This document shows, piece by piece, positions 9,049 to 18,878 of a stretch of DNA of 64,000 bases. Within the stretch, counting starts at the first letter, position 1. Every line of letters begins with the position of its first letter. Under the pieces are notes generated by a model, which made no database searches, was not told the DNA's origin, and saw only the letters and a program-made list of their open reading frames with translations. Made by a program: the position numbers and the translations under genes. Origin of the DNA: Terribacillus halophilus (GTDB taxonomy: Bacteria > Bacillota > Bacilli > Bacillales > Amphibacillaceae); contig NZ_LT727828.1 of assembly GCF_900162685.1 (NCBI RefSeq), positions 894,824-958,823 on the forward strand, in the 5' to 3' direction.

Positions 9049-10659
9049 ATGAAGACAGATCATTTGTATTACCCGTATCATTCACAGCGCACCACAACTA
9101 TAGCCCGGCAAGGCATGGTTGCCACCTCGCAGCCGCTTGCTGCACAGGCAGGATTGGATATGCTGAAAAAGGGCGGCAATGCAGTTGATGCAGCTATTGC
9201 AGCAGCCGCCATGCTTACGGTTGTAGAGCCAACTTCTAATGGAATTGGCGGTGATGCATTCGCGCTTGTATGGATAAAGGACAAGCTGTATGGATTAAAT
9301 GCCAGCGGACCTGCACCAACATCTATTAGCATTGAAAAAGTAAAGCAGCTGGGACATAAAGAAATGCCGCTGCATGGTTTTATCCCGGTAACCGTTCCAG
9401 GTGCACCAGGAGGATGGGCTGCTCTCAGCAAGCGTTTCGGCAAGCTTTCCTTAGTGGACGTATTGCAGCCGGCTATCTACTATGCGGAAAATGGGTTTGC
9501 TGTAACACCAACAGTTGCCAAGCTATGGGAACGTGCATACAAGAAGTTCAGTACCACTTGTACGGATGGCATGTACAATGCTTGGTTTGACACGTTCGCC
9601 CCCAATGGTGATTATCCGAAAATCGGAGATGTATGGAAATCACCCGATCATGCAGAAACGCTGCGTCAAATTGCCCGCACAGATGCGAAGGACTTTTATA
9701 CAGGTGAACTAGCAGCTAAATTGGCGGAATTTTCTGCGGATAATGACGGATTCCTAACGGCTGATGATTTGGCTGCTTATGAACCAGAATGGGTAGAACC
9801 GATTTCGGTGAACTATCGAGGGTATGATGTATGGGAAATTCCTCCGAACGGACAAGGCCTAGTGGCGCTGTCTGCGCTGAATATTCTGAAGGGCTTTACA
9901 TTCCATGAAAAAGAATCAATTGATACATACCATAAGCAAATGGAAGCGATGAAGCTTGCGTTTGCTGATGGTCATGCTTATTTGACGGAAGAACAGCATA
10001 TGACTGTGACCGTAGAGGAACTGCTGTCTGATACATATGCTGCGCAAAGACGGGCGCAAATCGAGGAGTTCGCAAAAGAGCCGGAAGCGGGAGAGCCAAA
10101 GCAAGGTGGAACGGTTTATCTGGCCGCTGCTGATAACGAAGGCAATATGGTTTCCTTCATCCAAAGTAATTACCATGGCTTTGGTTCTGGGCTTGTTGTA
10201 CCGGGAACAGGTATTGCGCTGCAAAATCGCGGACACAACTTCAGTTTGAATCCAGCCCATCCGAACAGTCTGCAAGGCGGGAAAAAGACATTCCATACGA
10301 TTATTCCAGGCTTTTTGACGAAGGATAAGCAAGCAATTGGTCCTTTCGGCGTAATGGGTGGCTTTATGCAGCCGCAAGGACATGCTCAAGTGGTGATGAA
10401 TATGCTGGATTTTGGTCTTAATCCGCAAACTGCACTAGACGCACCGCGCTGGCAGTGGATTCAAGGCAAAACGTTTCATGTGGAAGCGGACTTTCCGAAA
10501 CATATCGCCGAAGCGCTCATACGGAAAGGACATAATATCGAGGTCAAAGCAGATCGTTCCACATTCGGTCGCGGCCAAGTCATATGGCGCGATCCCGATA
10601 CGGGTACATTATATGGAGGAACCGAAGCACGAGCAGACGGCAGTATTGCTTCGTATTAG
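9049..10659 (+). CDS. ywrD: Gamma-glutamyltransferase-like Ntn hydrolase (YwrD type)
   Basis: 536 residues of the gamma-glutamyltranspeptidase family. The predicted autocleavage point and nucleophile is Thr355 in GGTVYLAAADNEGN. Conserved family blocks are seen at GGNAVDAAIA (N-terminal) and GFGSGL. There is no obvious signal peptide, unlike secreted Ggt, which fits the YwrD branch. The two chromate-transporter genes follow directly, as in the B. subtilis ywr cluster, so this is probably one transcript. The physiological substrate is unclear. Confidence 0.8.
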   Translation: MKTDHLYYPYHSQRTTTIARQGMVATSQPLAAQAGLDMLKKGGNAVDAAIAAAAMLTVVEPTSNGIGGDAFALVWIKDKLYGLNASGPAPTSISIEKVKQLGHKEMPLHGFIPVTVPGAPGGWAALSKRFGKLSLVDVLQPAIYYAENGFAVTPTVAKLWERAYKKFSTTCTDGMYNAWFDTFAPNGDYPKIGDVWKSPDHAETLRQIARTDAKDFYTGELAAKLAEFSADNDGFLTADDLAAYEPEWVEPISVNYRGYDVWEIPPNGQGLVALSALNILKGFTFHEKESIDTYHKQMEAMKLAFADGHAYLTEEQHMTVTVEELLSDTYAAQRRAQIEEFAKEPEAGEPKQGGTVYLAAADNEGNMVSFIQSNYHGFGSGLVVPGTGIALQNRGHNFSLNPAHPNSLQGGKKTFHTIIPGFLTKDKQAIGPFGVMGGFMQPQGHAQVVMNMLDFGLNPQTALDAPRWQWIQGKTFHVEADFPKHIAEALIRKGHNIEVKADRSTFGRGQVIWRDPDTGTLYGGTEARADGSIASY

Positions 10660-10673
10660 AAAGGTTGAGCAAC

Positions 10674-11225
10674 ATGATTTACTGGAACTTATTTTTAGCA
10701 TTTTTCCGTGTCGGCATTCTTGGGTACGGAGGAGGACCAGCGTCGATTCCTCTCGTGGAAAAAGAGGTCGTCAAACAGTATAAATGGATGGATGATGAAG
10801 AATTCGGCAATACGCTAGCACTCGGCAACAGCTTACCAGGACCGATTGCAACGAAGCTGGCCGGGTATATCGGCTACAAAGTCGGCGGCTGGATTGGCAT
10901 GATTTGTGCGCTCGTGGCAACAGTTATTCCCACTGTTGTGCTCTTAATTATCTTATTTTCTTTTGTGGAGGCATTGAGCAATCAGCCGTGGATTAACGGG
11001 ATGACGACTGCCGTTATTCCGGTTGTTGGGGTGATGCTGGCAGTTATGACTATTGATTTTTTAAAGAAATCACGTAATGGACTAAAAAGCTGGCAAATTG
11101 TCGCGTTATTGCTAGCGTCCGTTGTGTTAATTGAACTGCTGCATATTCATCCAGCCTTTCTTATTCTTGCACTTCTTCTGTTTGCGCTGCTCAAACCGGA
11201 GAAACAGAAGGAGGAAGGCGCATGA
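10674..11225 (+). CDS. ywrB: Chromate transporter family protein, first half (YwrB type)
   Basis: A 183-residue short-chain CHR protein with about five membrane segments and the GYGGGPASIPLVEKEV and NSLPGPIATKLAGYIGY signatures. Short CHR proteins work as pairs to make one transporter; the partner follows with a 4-base overlap. The ATG at 10674 begins right at the conserved MIYW start; an upstream in-frame ATG at 10584 runs through the end of the previous gene and is rejected. Confidence 0.85.
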   Translation: MIYWNLFLAFFRVGILGYGGGPASIPLVEKEVVKQYKWMDDEEFGNTLALGNSLPGPIATKLAGYIGYKVGGWIGMICALVATVIPTVVLLIILFSFVEALSNQPWINGMTTAVIPVVGVMLAVMTIDFLKKSRNGLKSWQIVALLLASVVLIELLHIHPAFLILALLLFALLKPEKQKEEGA

Positions 11226-11752
11226 TTTATTGGCAGGTATTTTTGGCTTTCTTTATTCCGGGGATTATCGGATATGGCGGCGGGCCTGCTACAATTCCGC
11301 TCATCGAGAATGAAGTGGTAGACAGATATGGCTGGATGTCTACAGCAGATTACAGCCAGACATTAGCACTGGCAAATGCGCTGCCAGGACCAATAGCCAC
11401 CAAGCTCGCTGGTGTGATCGGCTACCAGCAGGCAGGCGTACTTGGGGCAGCAATTGGTTTGTTTGCCACTGTAGCGCCGTCGCTTATTTTAATGATCGGA
11501 CTGCTTAGTCTGTTAGCAAAATTCAAAGACTCTCCTCGGGTAAAAAGAATGACAGCTTATATTCGCCCAACGATTGCCGTATTGCTGGCGGGTATGGCAA
11601 TCAGTTTTTTCCACACGTCTTATGAAAGTGCGGGCTGGATTCATACTATTATCCTTGTGGCAGCAAGCTACTTACTTATGGAAAGATGGAAAGTGCATCC
11701 GGCTTTTGTTATTTTGGGAGCACTCGTATACGGTGCCGTTTTAATTGGTTAG
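11222..11752 (+). CDS. ywrA: Chromate transporter family protein, second half (YwrA type)
   Basis: A 176-residue CHR protein starting MIYWQVF, with GYGGGPATIPL and NALPGPIATKLAG motifs closely parallel to its neighbour, so the pair arose by duplication. It overlaps the preceding gene by 4 bases (ATGA), which suggests translational coupling. Expected role: efflux of chromate or a related anion, as a heterodimer. Confidence 0.85.
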   Translation: MIYWQVFLAFFIPGIIGYGGGPATIPLIENEVVDRYGWMSTADYSQTLALANALPGPIATKLAGVIGYQQAGVLGAAIGLFATVAPSLILMIGLLSLLAKFKDSPRVKRMTAYIRPTIAVLLAGMAISFFHTSYESAGWIHTIILVAASYLLMERWKVHPAFVILGALVYGAVLIG

Positions 11753-11783
11753 ATCCTGCTGAAATTTTAGCAGGATTTTTTTC
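11753..11783 (+). terminator. Terminator after the chr pair
   Basis: ATCCTGCT pairs with AGCAGGAT, followed by seven Ts; it begins right after the stop codon. Confidence 0.9.
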
Positions 11784-11913
11784 TCTAGGCAGGAGTTAGC
11801 GGTAAAAGGGCTAATGTAATTAGTAAAATGAGATGCACTGCATAATCTAGTAAAGAACAGGGTAGCTAATTAGCATGGGGAAATAGGATAAAAAAAGGAA
11901 GAAGGAGCATCTT

Positions 11914-12642
11914 ATGCGCGTTACCATATGGAACGAATGTCGTCATGAGAAGGAAAACGACACAGTGAGAAGCATCTATCCCCGAGGTATTCATGGAGCA
12001 ATTGCCGAATTTTTGGATCAAGCAGGATATACTGTACAAACTCGCACACTTGACGATCCAGAGCAAGGATTGGATCAAGAAACATTGCAGCAAACAGATG
12101 TATTGATTTGGTGGGCGCACAAAGCCCATTCAGAAGTGAATGATCATGCGGTCGAGCGTGTGAAACAGCGTGTTTTGGCAGGCATGGGATTAATCGTATT
12201 GCATTCCGGTCACTTCAGTAAGATATTCCGGAACTTAATGGGAACAACTTGTGATTTGAAATGGCGACAGGATGGGGAGAAAGAACGGATTTGGGTTGTG
12301 CAGCCGAGTCATCCAATTACACGAGGGCTGGATGAGTATTTCGAGCTTCCGGAAGAGGAGATGTACGGCGAGCATTTTGATATACCTGAACCGGATCACA
12401 CCTTATTTATCAGCTGGTTTGAAGGCGGTGAAGTATTCCGCAGCGGATGCACGTATAATCGAGGAAAAGGAAAGATATTTTATTTCCGGCCTGGTCATGA
12501 AACGTACCCGACTTACTACGATAAAAATGTGCAAACCGTTATCTGTAATGCAGTGGAATGGGCAGCGGCACCATCAGCTGTGGTCCCTAATTACGGAAAA
12601 ACAGAAGCCCTGGAGCCAATCTTACGCTTAGCAAAGAAATGA
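11914..12642 (+). CDS. ThuA-domain protein (trehalose-utilisation family)
   Basis: 242 residues of the ThuA/class I glutamine amidotransferase-like fold. The N-terminus MRVTIWNE, the LIWWAHKAH strand and the LHSGHFSK loop match the family. Members occur with sugar catabolism genes, but their chemistry is not settled. GAAGGAG lies before the ATG. It stands alone between two terminators, so its partners cannot be inferred from position. Confidence 0.75.
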   Translation: MRVTIWNECRHEKENDTVRSIYPRGIHGAIAEFLDQAGYTVQTRTLDDPEQGLDQETLQQTDVLIWWAHKAHSEVNDHAVERVKQRVLAGMGLIVLHSGHFSKIFRNLMGTTCDLKWRQDGEKERIWVVQPSHPITRGLDEYFELPEEEMYGEHFDIPEPDHTLFISWFEGGEVFRSGCTYNRGKGKIFYFRPGHETYPTYYDKNVQTVICNAVEWAAAPSAVVPNYGKTEALEPILRLAKK

Positions 12643-12648
12643 GCGTAC

Positions 12649-12676
12649 AAAGCCGTCTGTTGAGATGACGGCTTTT
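12649..12676 (+). terminator. Terminator after ThuA-domain gene
   Basis: AAAGCCGTC pairs with GACGGCTTT, followed by a short T-run. Confidence 0.8.
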
Positions 12677-12710
12677 ACATAAACAGAGAGAAAAAAAGGA
12701 GGAGATAAGT

Positions 12711-13721
12711 ATGAAAGCTATTGGTATTTATAAGAACACATCTGTGGATGAGGCGAATTGTTTTAGCGAAGAACAGTTGGACAAGCCTGTTGCAAAAGGC
12801 GGAGACGTTTTGGTGCAAGTAAAAGCAGTGAGTGTGAACCCAGTTGATACGAAGCAGCGAAAAATGAAAGAAGATGATGGGAATTTCCGCATTCTTGGCT
12901 TCGATGCTGCTGGTATCGTTGAAGAAGTAGGCGAGGATGTACAAGGATTCAAGCCTGGCGATGAGGTCTTTTATGCTGGATCTGTTGCACGTCAAGGATC
13001 GAATAGCGAATACCAGCTCGTCGATCATCAAGTGATTGCGAAGAAACCATCCAACCTTAGCTTTTCAGATGCGGCTGCTCTTCCTTTAACGGCGCTCACT
13101 GCATGGGAAGCAATGTTTGAGAAAATGCATATCCCACTTGATATCGAAGCAAACAAAGGGAAAACGATTTTGTTGATTAATGCAGCTGGCGGTGTAGGCT
13201 CCATTGCATCACAGCTTGCAAAACTGCATGGATTGCATGTTGTCGGCACTGCTTCACGTGAAGAAACGGAAAAATGGGCCAATCAGCATGGAACAGAACA
13301 GACAATTAATCACCATAAACCGCTTCACCAGCAGCTAGAAGCATTAAGTATTGAAACTGTCGATTATGTATTTTGTATGCACCAGCTGGACAAGGCATGG
13401 GATGACATTATCGAGGTCATCAAACCAGAAGGCATTATCGCGGCGATTACAGGACCGGTGGAAGGAATCAAACTGACCGATTTGACTTCGAAAAGTTTGA
13501 CACTTGTTTGGGAGTACATGTTTACTCGTACATTGCATCAGACCGACAGTAAATATAAGCAAGGCGAGATTTTGACTAAAGTAGCGCAGCTTCTCGAAGA
13601 AGGGCGTCTGCGTACAACAAAGGCGGAAGAATTGGAAGGTCTTACAGTAGAAAACCTTCAAGAAGCGCATAAGCGGCTGGAAGAAGGCAGTATGATCGGG
13701 AAGCTGGTTATTTCTGTATAA
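12711..13721 (+). CDS. Zinc-type alcohol dehydrogenase-like / quinone oxidoreductase family protein
   Basis: 336 residues of the medium-chain dehydrogenase superfamily. The N-terminal GroES-like part contains SVNPVDTK and GFDAAGIVEEVG, and the Rossmann part AAGGVGSIASQLA binds NADPH. The catalytic and structural zinc cysteines of true alcohol dehydrogenases are absent, which places it in the quinone oxidoreductase branch. AAGGAGGAG precedes the ATG. Probably detoxifies quinones or reactive carbonyls. Confidence 0.8.
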   Translation: MKAIGIYKNTSVDEANCFSEEQLDKPVAKGGDVLVQVKAVSVNPVDTKQRKMKEDDGNFRILGFDAAGIVEEVGEDVQGFKPGDEVFYAGSVARQGSNSEYQLVDHQVIAKKPSNLSFSDAAALPLTALTAWEAMFEKMHIPLDIEANKGKTILLINAAGGVGSIASQLAKLHGLHVVGTASREETEKWANQHGTEQTINHHKPLHQQLEALSIETVDYVFCMHQLDKAWDDIIEVIKPEGIIAAITGPVEGIKLTDLTSKSLTLVWEYMFTRTLHQTDSKYKQGEILTKVAQLLEEGRLRTTKAEELEGLTVENLQEAHKRLEEGSMIGKLVISV

Positions 13722-13722
13722 A

Positions 13723-13752
13723 CAAAAGGCAGGCACATTGCCTGTCTTTTGT
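13723..13752 (+). terminator. Terminator after oxidoreductase gene
   Basis: ACAAAAGGCAGG pairs with CCTGTCTTTTGT around a short loop. Confidence 0.8.
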
Positions 13753-13814
13753 ACTTCTTTTTACTTGTACTATTGTATAATAAGTATAAGACATATAGTG
13801 GAGAGGTGAAGAAA

Positions 13815-14780
13815 ATGATACATAAGATAGCAGTCATTACTAGCGGAGGAGATTCACCAGGAATGAATGCGGCCATACGTGCTATTGTGAAAAGTGCAAA
13901 CTACCACGATATTGAAGTTTACGGTGTAGAAGGCGGATACCAAGGGTTGATTGAAGATAAACTATCCATTTTGCGCACACCAGATGTCGAGACAATCGCC
14001 AACAAAGGCGGTACGATACTAAAGACATCACGTTCTCTGGCTTTCATGGATGAACCGGGAAGAAAACAGGCAGTAGACGTGCTGCGCAATTATGGTATCG
14101 CAGATGTTATTGTTATCGGCGGGGAAGGATCCCTTCAAGGTGCACAAAAGCTGCATGAATTAGGCGTTAGAGTTGTTGGAATTCCAGGAACAATTGATAA
14201 CGATTTGGATTACACCGATTATTCCATCGGCTTTGATACAACACTTAATACTGTATTAAGTTCGATTGGCAGAATCAAAGATACGGGCTTATCGCATAAC
14301 AAAACGACCATTGTCGAAGTAATGGGCAGACATTGCGGCGATTTGGCGCTGTTTACTGCAATAGCTGGTGAAGGTGATATCATTTCCACACCAGAATATA
14401 AGTTAAGCCTCGAACAAATTTGTGAGAAACTGCAGGATAGAATAGGTAAAGGCAGGAATGATAATGTCATTGTCGTGACAGAGCGGATGTACAATTTGGA
14501 TGAACTGCAGCAGTATATCGAGGAGAATATGAATATAGAGGTACGAACAACTGTATTAGGATTTATCCAGCGCGGCGGCGAACCTTCCGCATTTGACCGG
14601 ATCCTTGCGAACAAAATGGGTGTCAAAGCTGTGCAGATGTTAATGGAAGGTGAATCTGGCTATGCCATCGGGATTAAGTCTAATCAGCTCATTCAAAAAG
14701 ATTTGAAAACGATGCTGGACGAAAAAACCGACAAGCAGCCAAGTTATGATTTACTGGAATTGCTGTTGCATACAACGTAA
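13815..14780 (+). CDS. Divergent 6-phosphofructokinase paralogue
   Basis: 321 residues, the normal length of bacterial ATP-dependent phosphofructokinase. SGGDSPGMNAAIR (ATP site), PGTIDND (catalytic Asp) and IQRGG (substrate Arg) are kept. However, the usual GGDGS is GGEGS here (Glu104 where a Mg-binding Asp is normal), and GHIQRGG is GFIQRGG. It stands alone between terminators and is not next to pyk, where the main Bacillus pfkA lies. It may be an extra isoenzyme with altered kinetics, or act on another sugar phosphate. ATG 13815 follows GAGAGGTGA; an upstream ATG at 13749 lies in the previous terminator. Confidence 0.8.
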   Translation: MIHKIAVITSGGDSPGMNAAIRAIVKSANYHDIEVYGVEGGYQGLIEDKLSILRTPDVETIANKGGTILKTSRSLAFMDEPGRKQAVDVLRNYGIADVIVIGGEGSLQGAQKLHELGVRVVGIPGTIDNDLDYTDYSIGFDTTLNTVLSSIGRIKDTGLSHNKTTIVEVMGRHCGDLALFTAIAGEGDIISTPEYKLSLEQICEKLQDRIGKGRNDNVIVVTERMYNLDELQQYIEENMNIEVRTTVLGFIQRGGEPSAFDRILANKMGVKAVQMLMEGESGYAIGIKSNQLIQKDLKTMLDEKTDKQPSYDLLELLLHTT

Positions 14781-14791
14781 TCGCTTACAAG

Positions 14792-14820
14792 ATAGGCTGC
14801 CTAAAGGCAGTCTATTTTTT
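14792..14820 (+). terminator. Terminator after phosphofructokinase gene
   Basis: ATAGGCTGCC pairs with GGCAGTCTAT (one G-T pair) around TAAA, followed by six Ts. Confidence 0.85.
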
Positions 14821-14906
14821 GTGGCCTTTTTCGTTTAATGAATTTGCTATTAAAATAGATGAAGACGGAGCATAACTAGTAAGGCTGATAACTGGGACGC
14901 TTTTAA

Positions 14907-14938
14907 TTGACATTTATACCATAGGGGGGTATGGTATA
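14907..14938 (+). promoter_or_regulatory. csoR-copA-copZ promoter with overlapping CsoR operator
   Basis: TTGACA (14907-14912) and TATGGT (14930-14935) are separated by 17 bases. The spacer and -10 lie inside an inverted repeat, ATACCATA and TATGGTAT around a G-run (14917-14938), which resembles the B. subtilis copZA CsoR box. Apo-CsoR would cover the promoter; Cu(I) releases it. Confidence 0.8.
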
Positions 14939-14964
14939 TGTATAAACGAAATGGAGGAATGACT

Positions 14965-15267
14965 GTGGATAAGTTTCTGCATGATCACCCTAGTACACCT
15001 AGAACAAAAGATGAAAAGCAAAACGTGATAAATCGTTTAAAACGAATAGAAGGACAAGTGCGCGGTATTCAGAAGATGGTGGAGGAAGACCGCTATTGTA
15101 TGGATATTTTAGTGCAGCTTAGTGCAATTCAGTCTGCACTGAAGAATGTCGGGTTCTCGGTGACAGAGCGCCATATGAATCATTGTGTTAGTGATGCCAT
15201 TTCAAAAGGTGAAGGAAAAGAAGCGATTGAAGAATTGATGAGCGTGATGAAGCAATTTTCTAAGTAG
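14965..15267 (+). CDS. csoR: Copper-sensing repressor CsoR
   Basis: 100 residues from GTG 14965, which lies seven bases after GGAGG. With this start the Cu(I) ligands fall at Cys45, His70 and Cys74, the same numbers as in B. subtilis CsoR. An in-frame ATG at 14938 lies upstream of the predicted transcription start, and the ATG at 14959 is one base from the ribosome site, so both are unlikely. The NRLKRIEGQVRGI helix is typical of the family. It controls its own operon with copA and copZ through the operator just upstream. Confidence 0.92.
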   Translation: MDKFLHDHPSTPRTKDEKQNVINRLKRIEGQVRGIQKMVEEDRYCMDILVQLSAIQSALKNVGFSVTERHMNHCVSDAISKGEGKEAIEELMSVMKQFSK

Positions 15268-15279
15268 GGAGGGAGTAAC

Positions 15280-17664
15280 GTGAGCGAAACGAATCATACA
15301 ACGCTTGGTATTACAGGCATGACGTGTGCTGCATGTTCGAATCGAGTGGAAAAAGTGCTGAATAAAATGGATGGTGTTGATGCCCAAGTCAATTTAACAA
15401 CAGAAAAAGCCACCGTTGATTATGATGCAGACAAAGCATCGATAGAGGACATAACCAAAAAAATCGAAGCGATTGGTTATGGCGTTATGACCGAAAAAGC
15501 CGAGTTCGATATCACTGGCATGACTTGTGCCGCCTGCTCCAGCCGAATTGAAAAAGTACTGAACAAGCAAGATGGCGTAAAGAATGCCTCCGTTAACTTA
15601 ACGACAGAAAGTGCCGTTATCGAATACAATACAGGCTTAATCGAACAGCAAGCATTGATTGAGAAAATCCGCAATATTGGTTATGATGCCAAGCCAAAAG
15701 CAGAAGCGGAAGAAAGCCGGTCGCAGAAAGAAAAAGAATTAAAACGGAAGAAAACAAAATTAATCATTTCAGCTGTTCTATCTGCGCCGTTATTGCTTAC
15801 AATGCTTATCCATTTGTTTGGCATCAGCTTGCCAAGTATATTGATGAATCCATGGTTTCAATTTGCGTTAGCGACGCCTGTTCAGTTTATTATCGGCTGG
15901 CAATTTTACGTGGGCGCTTATAAAAACCTGAAAAATGGCGGAGCTAACATGGATGTGCTTGTTGCACTCGGCACAAGTGCTGCTTATTTTTACAGTTTGT
16001 ATGAAGCAGGGAAAACCATTGGAAACCCTGGCTATATGCCGCATTTGTATTTTGAAACAAGCGCTATTTTAATTACGTTAATTTTATTTGGAAAGTACTT
16101 AGAGGCTAGAGCAAAAAGCCAAACAACAAATGCTTTATCCAAATTGCTGCATCTGCAAGCAAAAGAAGCACGGGTTATAAGAGATGGCAAAGAGACGATG
16201 ATTCCTGTAGAAGAAGTGGAAGCGGGAGATCATTTACTTGTAAAGCCGAGCGAAAAAATACCGGTAGACGGTATCGTTGTGAAAGGCAGAACGTCAGTAG
16301 ATGAATCGATGCTCACAGGAGAATCAATCCCGATTGAAAAAGACACCGGAGCAGGACTCATTGGTTCCACCATTAATAAAAATGGGTCCATTGAAATGGA
16401 AGCAACAAAAGTCGGAAAAGATACGGCTCTTGCATCGATTATCAAAGTGGTTGAAGAAGCACAAGGCTCGAAAGCGCCAATTCAGCGGCTCGCTGATATT
16501 ATCTCCGGTTATTTTGTGCCGATTGTGATTGGTATTGCGCTTGTGACGTTTGTGATTTGGATTGCCTTCGTCGAACGGGGTCAATTTGAACCTGCTTTAG
16601 TAGCGGCTATTGCTGTGCTTGTTATTGCTTGTCCATGTGCATTAGGCCTTGCAACGCCTACATCTATCATGGTCGGAACAGGCCTGGCGGCAGAAAGCGG
16701 CATTCTATTTAAAGGCGGAGAGCATTTAGAAAGAACGCATCAATTAGAAGCAATCGTGCTCGATAAAACAGGGACAATCACAAAAGGAAAACCAGAAGTA
16801 ACAGATTTCACTGGTGATAAAGAAGCATTGCAGTTATTAGCCAGTGCGGAAAAAGGCTCTGAACATCCATTGGCAGAAGCAATTGTCGCACATGCGACAG
16901 AAAACGACCTCGCTTTCTTGGATGTAGATGACTTTTATGCGATACCCGGGCATGGTATTGAAGCAAAAATCGCCGGAAAACAAATATTTGTTGGAAACCG
17001 AAAATTGATGCATGACCGTCACATTGACATAGAAGGCGCTGAAGAAGCGTTAGCTGGGTACGAAACAAGCGGAAAAACAGCTATGTTACTTGCTATTGAT
17101 GGGAATTATCGCGGTATCGTAGCGGTGGCAGACACGATCAAAGAATCGGCACCTGAAGCAATCAAACAATTACAAGAGCTCGGCATGGAAGTAATCATGC
17201 TGACAGGAGATAACGAAAGAACAGCGCAGGCGATTGCCAAGCAGGTTGGCATTACCCAAGTTATTGCTGGAGTGCTGCCAGAACAAAAAGCGGAAAAAGT
17301 AAAAGAAATTCAATTACAAGGCAAAAAGGTCGCCATGGTTGGAGACGGTGTCAACGACGCACCCGCACTCGTAACAGCTGACATTGGGATTGCCATCGGG
17401 ACAGGAACAGAAGTAGCCATCGAAGCAGCTGACGTCACGATACTCGGCGGTGAACTGCTGCTTCTGCCAAAAGCGATAAAAATCAGTCATAGCACGATTC
17501 GCAATATCCGTCAAAACCTTTTTTGGGCTTTCGGCTACAATACAGCGGGAATTCCAGTCGCAGCAATTGGACTGCTTGCACCTTGGATTGCCGGAGCCGC
17601 AATGGCATTGAGTTCTGTAAGTGTTGTCGCTAATGCCCTGCGATTAAAACGAGCAAATCTATAA
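15280..17664 (+). CDS. copA: Copper-exporting P1B-type ATPase CopA
   Basis: 794 residues from GTG, after GGGAGGGAG. Two N-terminal heavy-metal domains carry GMTCAAC (Cys16/19 and Cys83/86). The membrane CPC motif (Cys451-Pro-Cys453) marks Cu(I) specificity, DKTGT gives the phosphorylated Asp495, and [10 protein letters not shown] is the hinge motif. It pumps Cu(I) out of the cytoplasm, receiving it from CopZ, which is encoded 28 bases downstream. Standard length and intact. Confidence 0.95.
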   Translation: MSETNHTTLGITGMTCAACSNRVEKVLNKMDGVDAQVNLTTEKATVDYDADKASIEDITKKIEAIGYGVMTEKAEFDITGMTCAACSSRIEKVLNKQDGVKNASVNLTTESAVIEYNTGLIEQQALIEKIRNIGYDAKPKAEAEESRSQKEKELKRKKTKLIISAVLSAPLLLTMLIHLFGISLPSILMNPWFQFALATPVQFIIGWQFYVGAYKNLKNGGANMDVLVALGTSAAYFYSLYEAGKTIGNPGYMPHLYFETSAILITLILFGKYLEARAKSQTTNALSKLLHLQAKEARVIRDGKETMIPVEEVEAGDHLLVKPSEKIPVDGIVVKGRTSVDESMLTGESIPIEKDTGAGLIGSTINKNGSIEMEATKVGKDTALASIIKVVEEAQGSKAPIQRLADIISGYFVPIVIGIALVTFVIWIAFVERGQFEPALVAAIAVLVIACPCALGLATPTSIMVGTGLAAESGILFKGGEHLERTHQLEAIVLDKTGTITKGKPEVTDFTGDKEALQLLASAEKGSEHPLAEAIVAHATENDLAFLDVDDFYAIPGHGIEAKIAGKQIFVGNRKLMHDRHIDIEGAEEALAGYETSGKTAMLLAIDGNYRGIVAVADTIKESAPEAIKQLQELGMEVIMLTGDNERTAQAIAKQVGITQVIAGVLPEQKAEKVKEIQLQGKKVAMVGDGVNDAPALVTADIGIAIGTGTEVAIEAADVTILGGELLLLPKAIKISHSTIRNIRQNLFWAFGYNTAGIPVAAIGLLAPWIAGAAMALSSVSVVANALRLKRANL

Positions 17665-17692
17665 GCCGCAACTTTAAAGGAGGTGAAATAGC

Positions 17693-17899
17693 ATGGAAAA
17701 GACACTAAACGTACAAGGCATGTCTTGTGGTCACTGCAAAGCATCCGTTGAAGGAGCATTGCAGAAACTTGATGGCGTATCAGCAGCAGATGTAAATCTA
17801 GAAGCTGGTACAGTCGTTGTATCTTATGACGAAGTAAACGTTACAATTGATACAATGGTAGAAGCTATTGAAGACCAGGGATATGATGTTACTGTTTAA
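17693..17899 (+). CDS. copZ: Copper chaperone CopZ
   Basis: A 68-residue single heavy-metal-associated domain with GMSCGHC (Cys12, Cys15) that binds Cu(I) and hands it to CopA or CsoR. AAGGAGGTG precedes the ATG. It is the last gene of the copper operon, in contrast to the copZ-copA order of B. subtilis. Confidence 0.93.
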   Translation: MEKTLNVQGMSCGHCKASVEGALQKLDGVSAADVNLEAGTVVVSYDEVNVTIDTMVEAIEDQGYDVTV

Positions 17900-17919
17900 T
17901 CATAAGTAATAGAAATCAA

Positions 17920-17969
17920 CAAAAACGAAGCGGATGAATCTGAACTAGGATTCTTCTCTTCGTTTTTTA
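17920..17969 (+). terminator. Terminator of the copper operon
   Basis: AAAAACGAAG pairs with CTTCGTTTTT, with an inner GAATC/GATTC stem, followed by Ts. Confidence 0.85.
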
Positions 17970-18079
17970 TAGGGAGGTAATACTGTAGTCGAATAGGCGG
18001 AGGCTAGGCTGATTTACATATTCCCTAGTAATTGGTTATGGTATGCTATATTTACCATAAAAGGGAAGGGTGACATTTC

Positions 18080-18775
18080 TTGAAAAGAAGAAATAAATTT
18101 TTCTTTGCTGTTTTGCTTTCATTAATTGTTAGTGTATTAGGAGCATGCTCCAATTCAAGCGAAGATAATTCATCTGCTGCAGACACAGAAAAGAAAGAGA
18201 TGAGTGAGACCGTATCTTCAAGCAACCCTGATGCGGAAAAGCATAATCAAGTAGATAGCGACAAGGAGGAAAGGACTTCTGAAAACTTGGATACAAATAA
18301 AAATACAGAAAGTGATAAAAATAGCGCGGAAGACAAATCGGATGCAAGTCACGCAGCATCAGAGGAGGAGTCACCTACTGATGCCAGCGAATCAAGCGCT
18401 GGGAATGAAGATAAGCAGATTGTGACGGATTCTAATAGTGAAAATACCTTTGATATAAAGAACTATTTAGATGCTAACTATGCGATAGAAGGTGTTCATT
18501 ATGTTACAGATACTTGGGAAAATAAAGAAACAGGTAAAGTGGAATGCATTGTTAACATCCTTCCTGATACGAAAGAATATAGTAATGAATTAAACGAAGT
18601 ATTTCATAGTAATATAGGTCTTTACGAAGATGAGAGAACAGATAAGCTGGATAAAACAGCAAATGCTATCATAAGAGACTTACCTGAAATAAATAGCAAT
18701 CTACATATTGAATCGGTTAATTGGGTCTCTTACGATGGGGAATTTCATGTCACGTTAATCCAAGATATAAAATAA
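18080..18775 (+). CDS. Lipoprotein of unknown function
   Basis: 231 residues from TTG, after GGGAAGGGTGAC. A lipoprotein signal ends in LGAC (lipidated Cys23). A low-complexity Ser/Glu/Asp/Lys linker (about 25-115) leads to a C-terminal domain of about 100 residues that I do not recognise. The region is more AT-rich than its neighbours, consistent with accessory DNA. It stands alone. Confidence 0.7.
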   Translation: MKRRNKFFFAVLLSLIVSVLGACSNSSEDNSSAADTEKKEMSETVSSSNPDAEKHNQVDSDKEERTSENLDTNKNTESDKNSAEDKSDASHAASEEESPTDASESSAGNEDKQIVTDSNSENTFDIKNYLDANYAIEGVHYVTDTWENKETGKVECIVNILPDTKEYSNELNEVFHSNIGLYEDERTDKLDKTANAIIRDLPEINSNLHIESVNWVSYDGEFHVTLIQDIK

Positions 18776-18833
18776 GGTAAAGAAGTCAGCAGCCCTTGTT
18801 TGAAAAATGGTATGAAATAATTATGTAAATGAT

Positions 18834-18878
18834 AGAAGACTTCTGAGCTAAACTATTTTTGCCTAAGTCTTCTTTTTG
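18834..18878 (+). terminator. Probable terminator after lipoprotein gene
   Basis: AGAAGACTT pairs with AAGTCTTCT, followed by Ts; the loop is long (about 22 bases). Confidence 0.6.
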
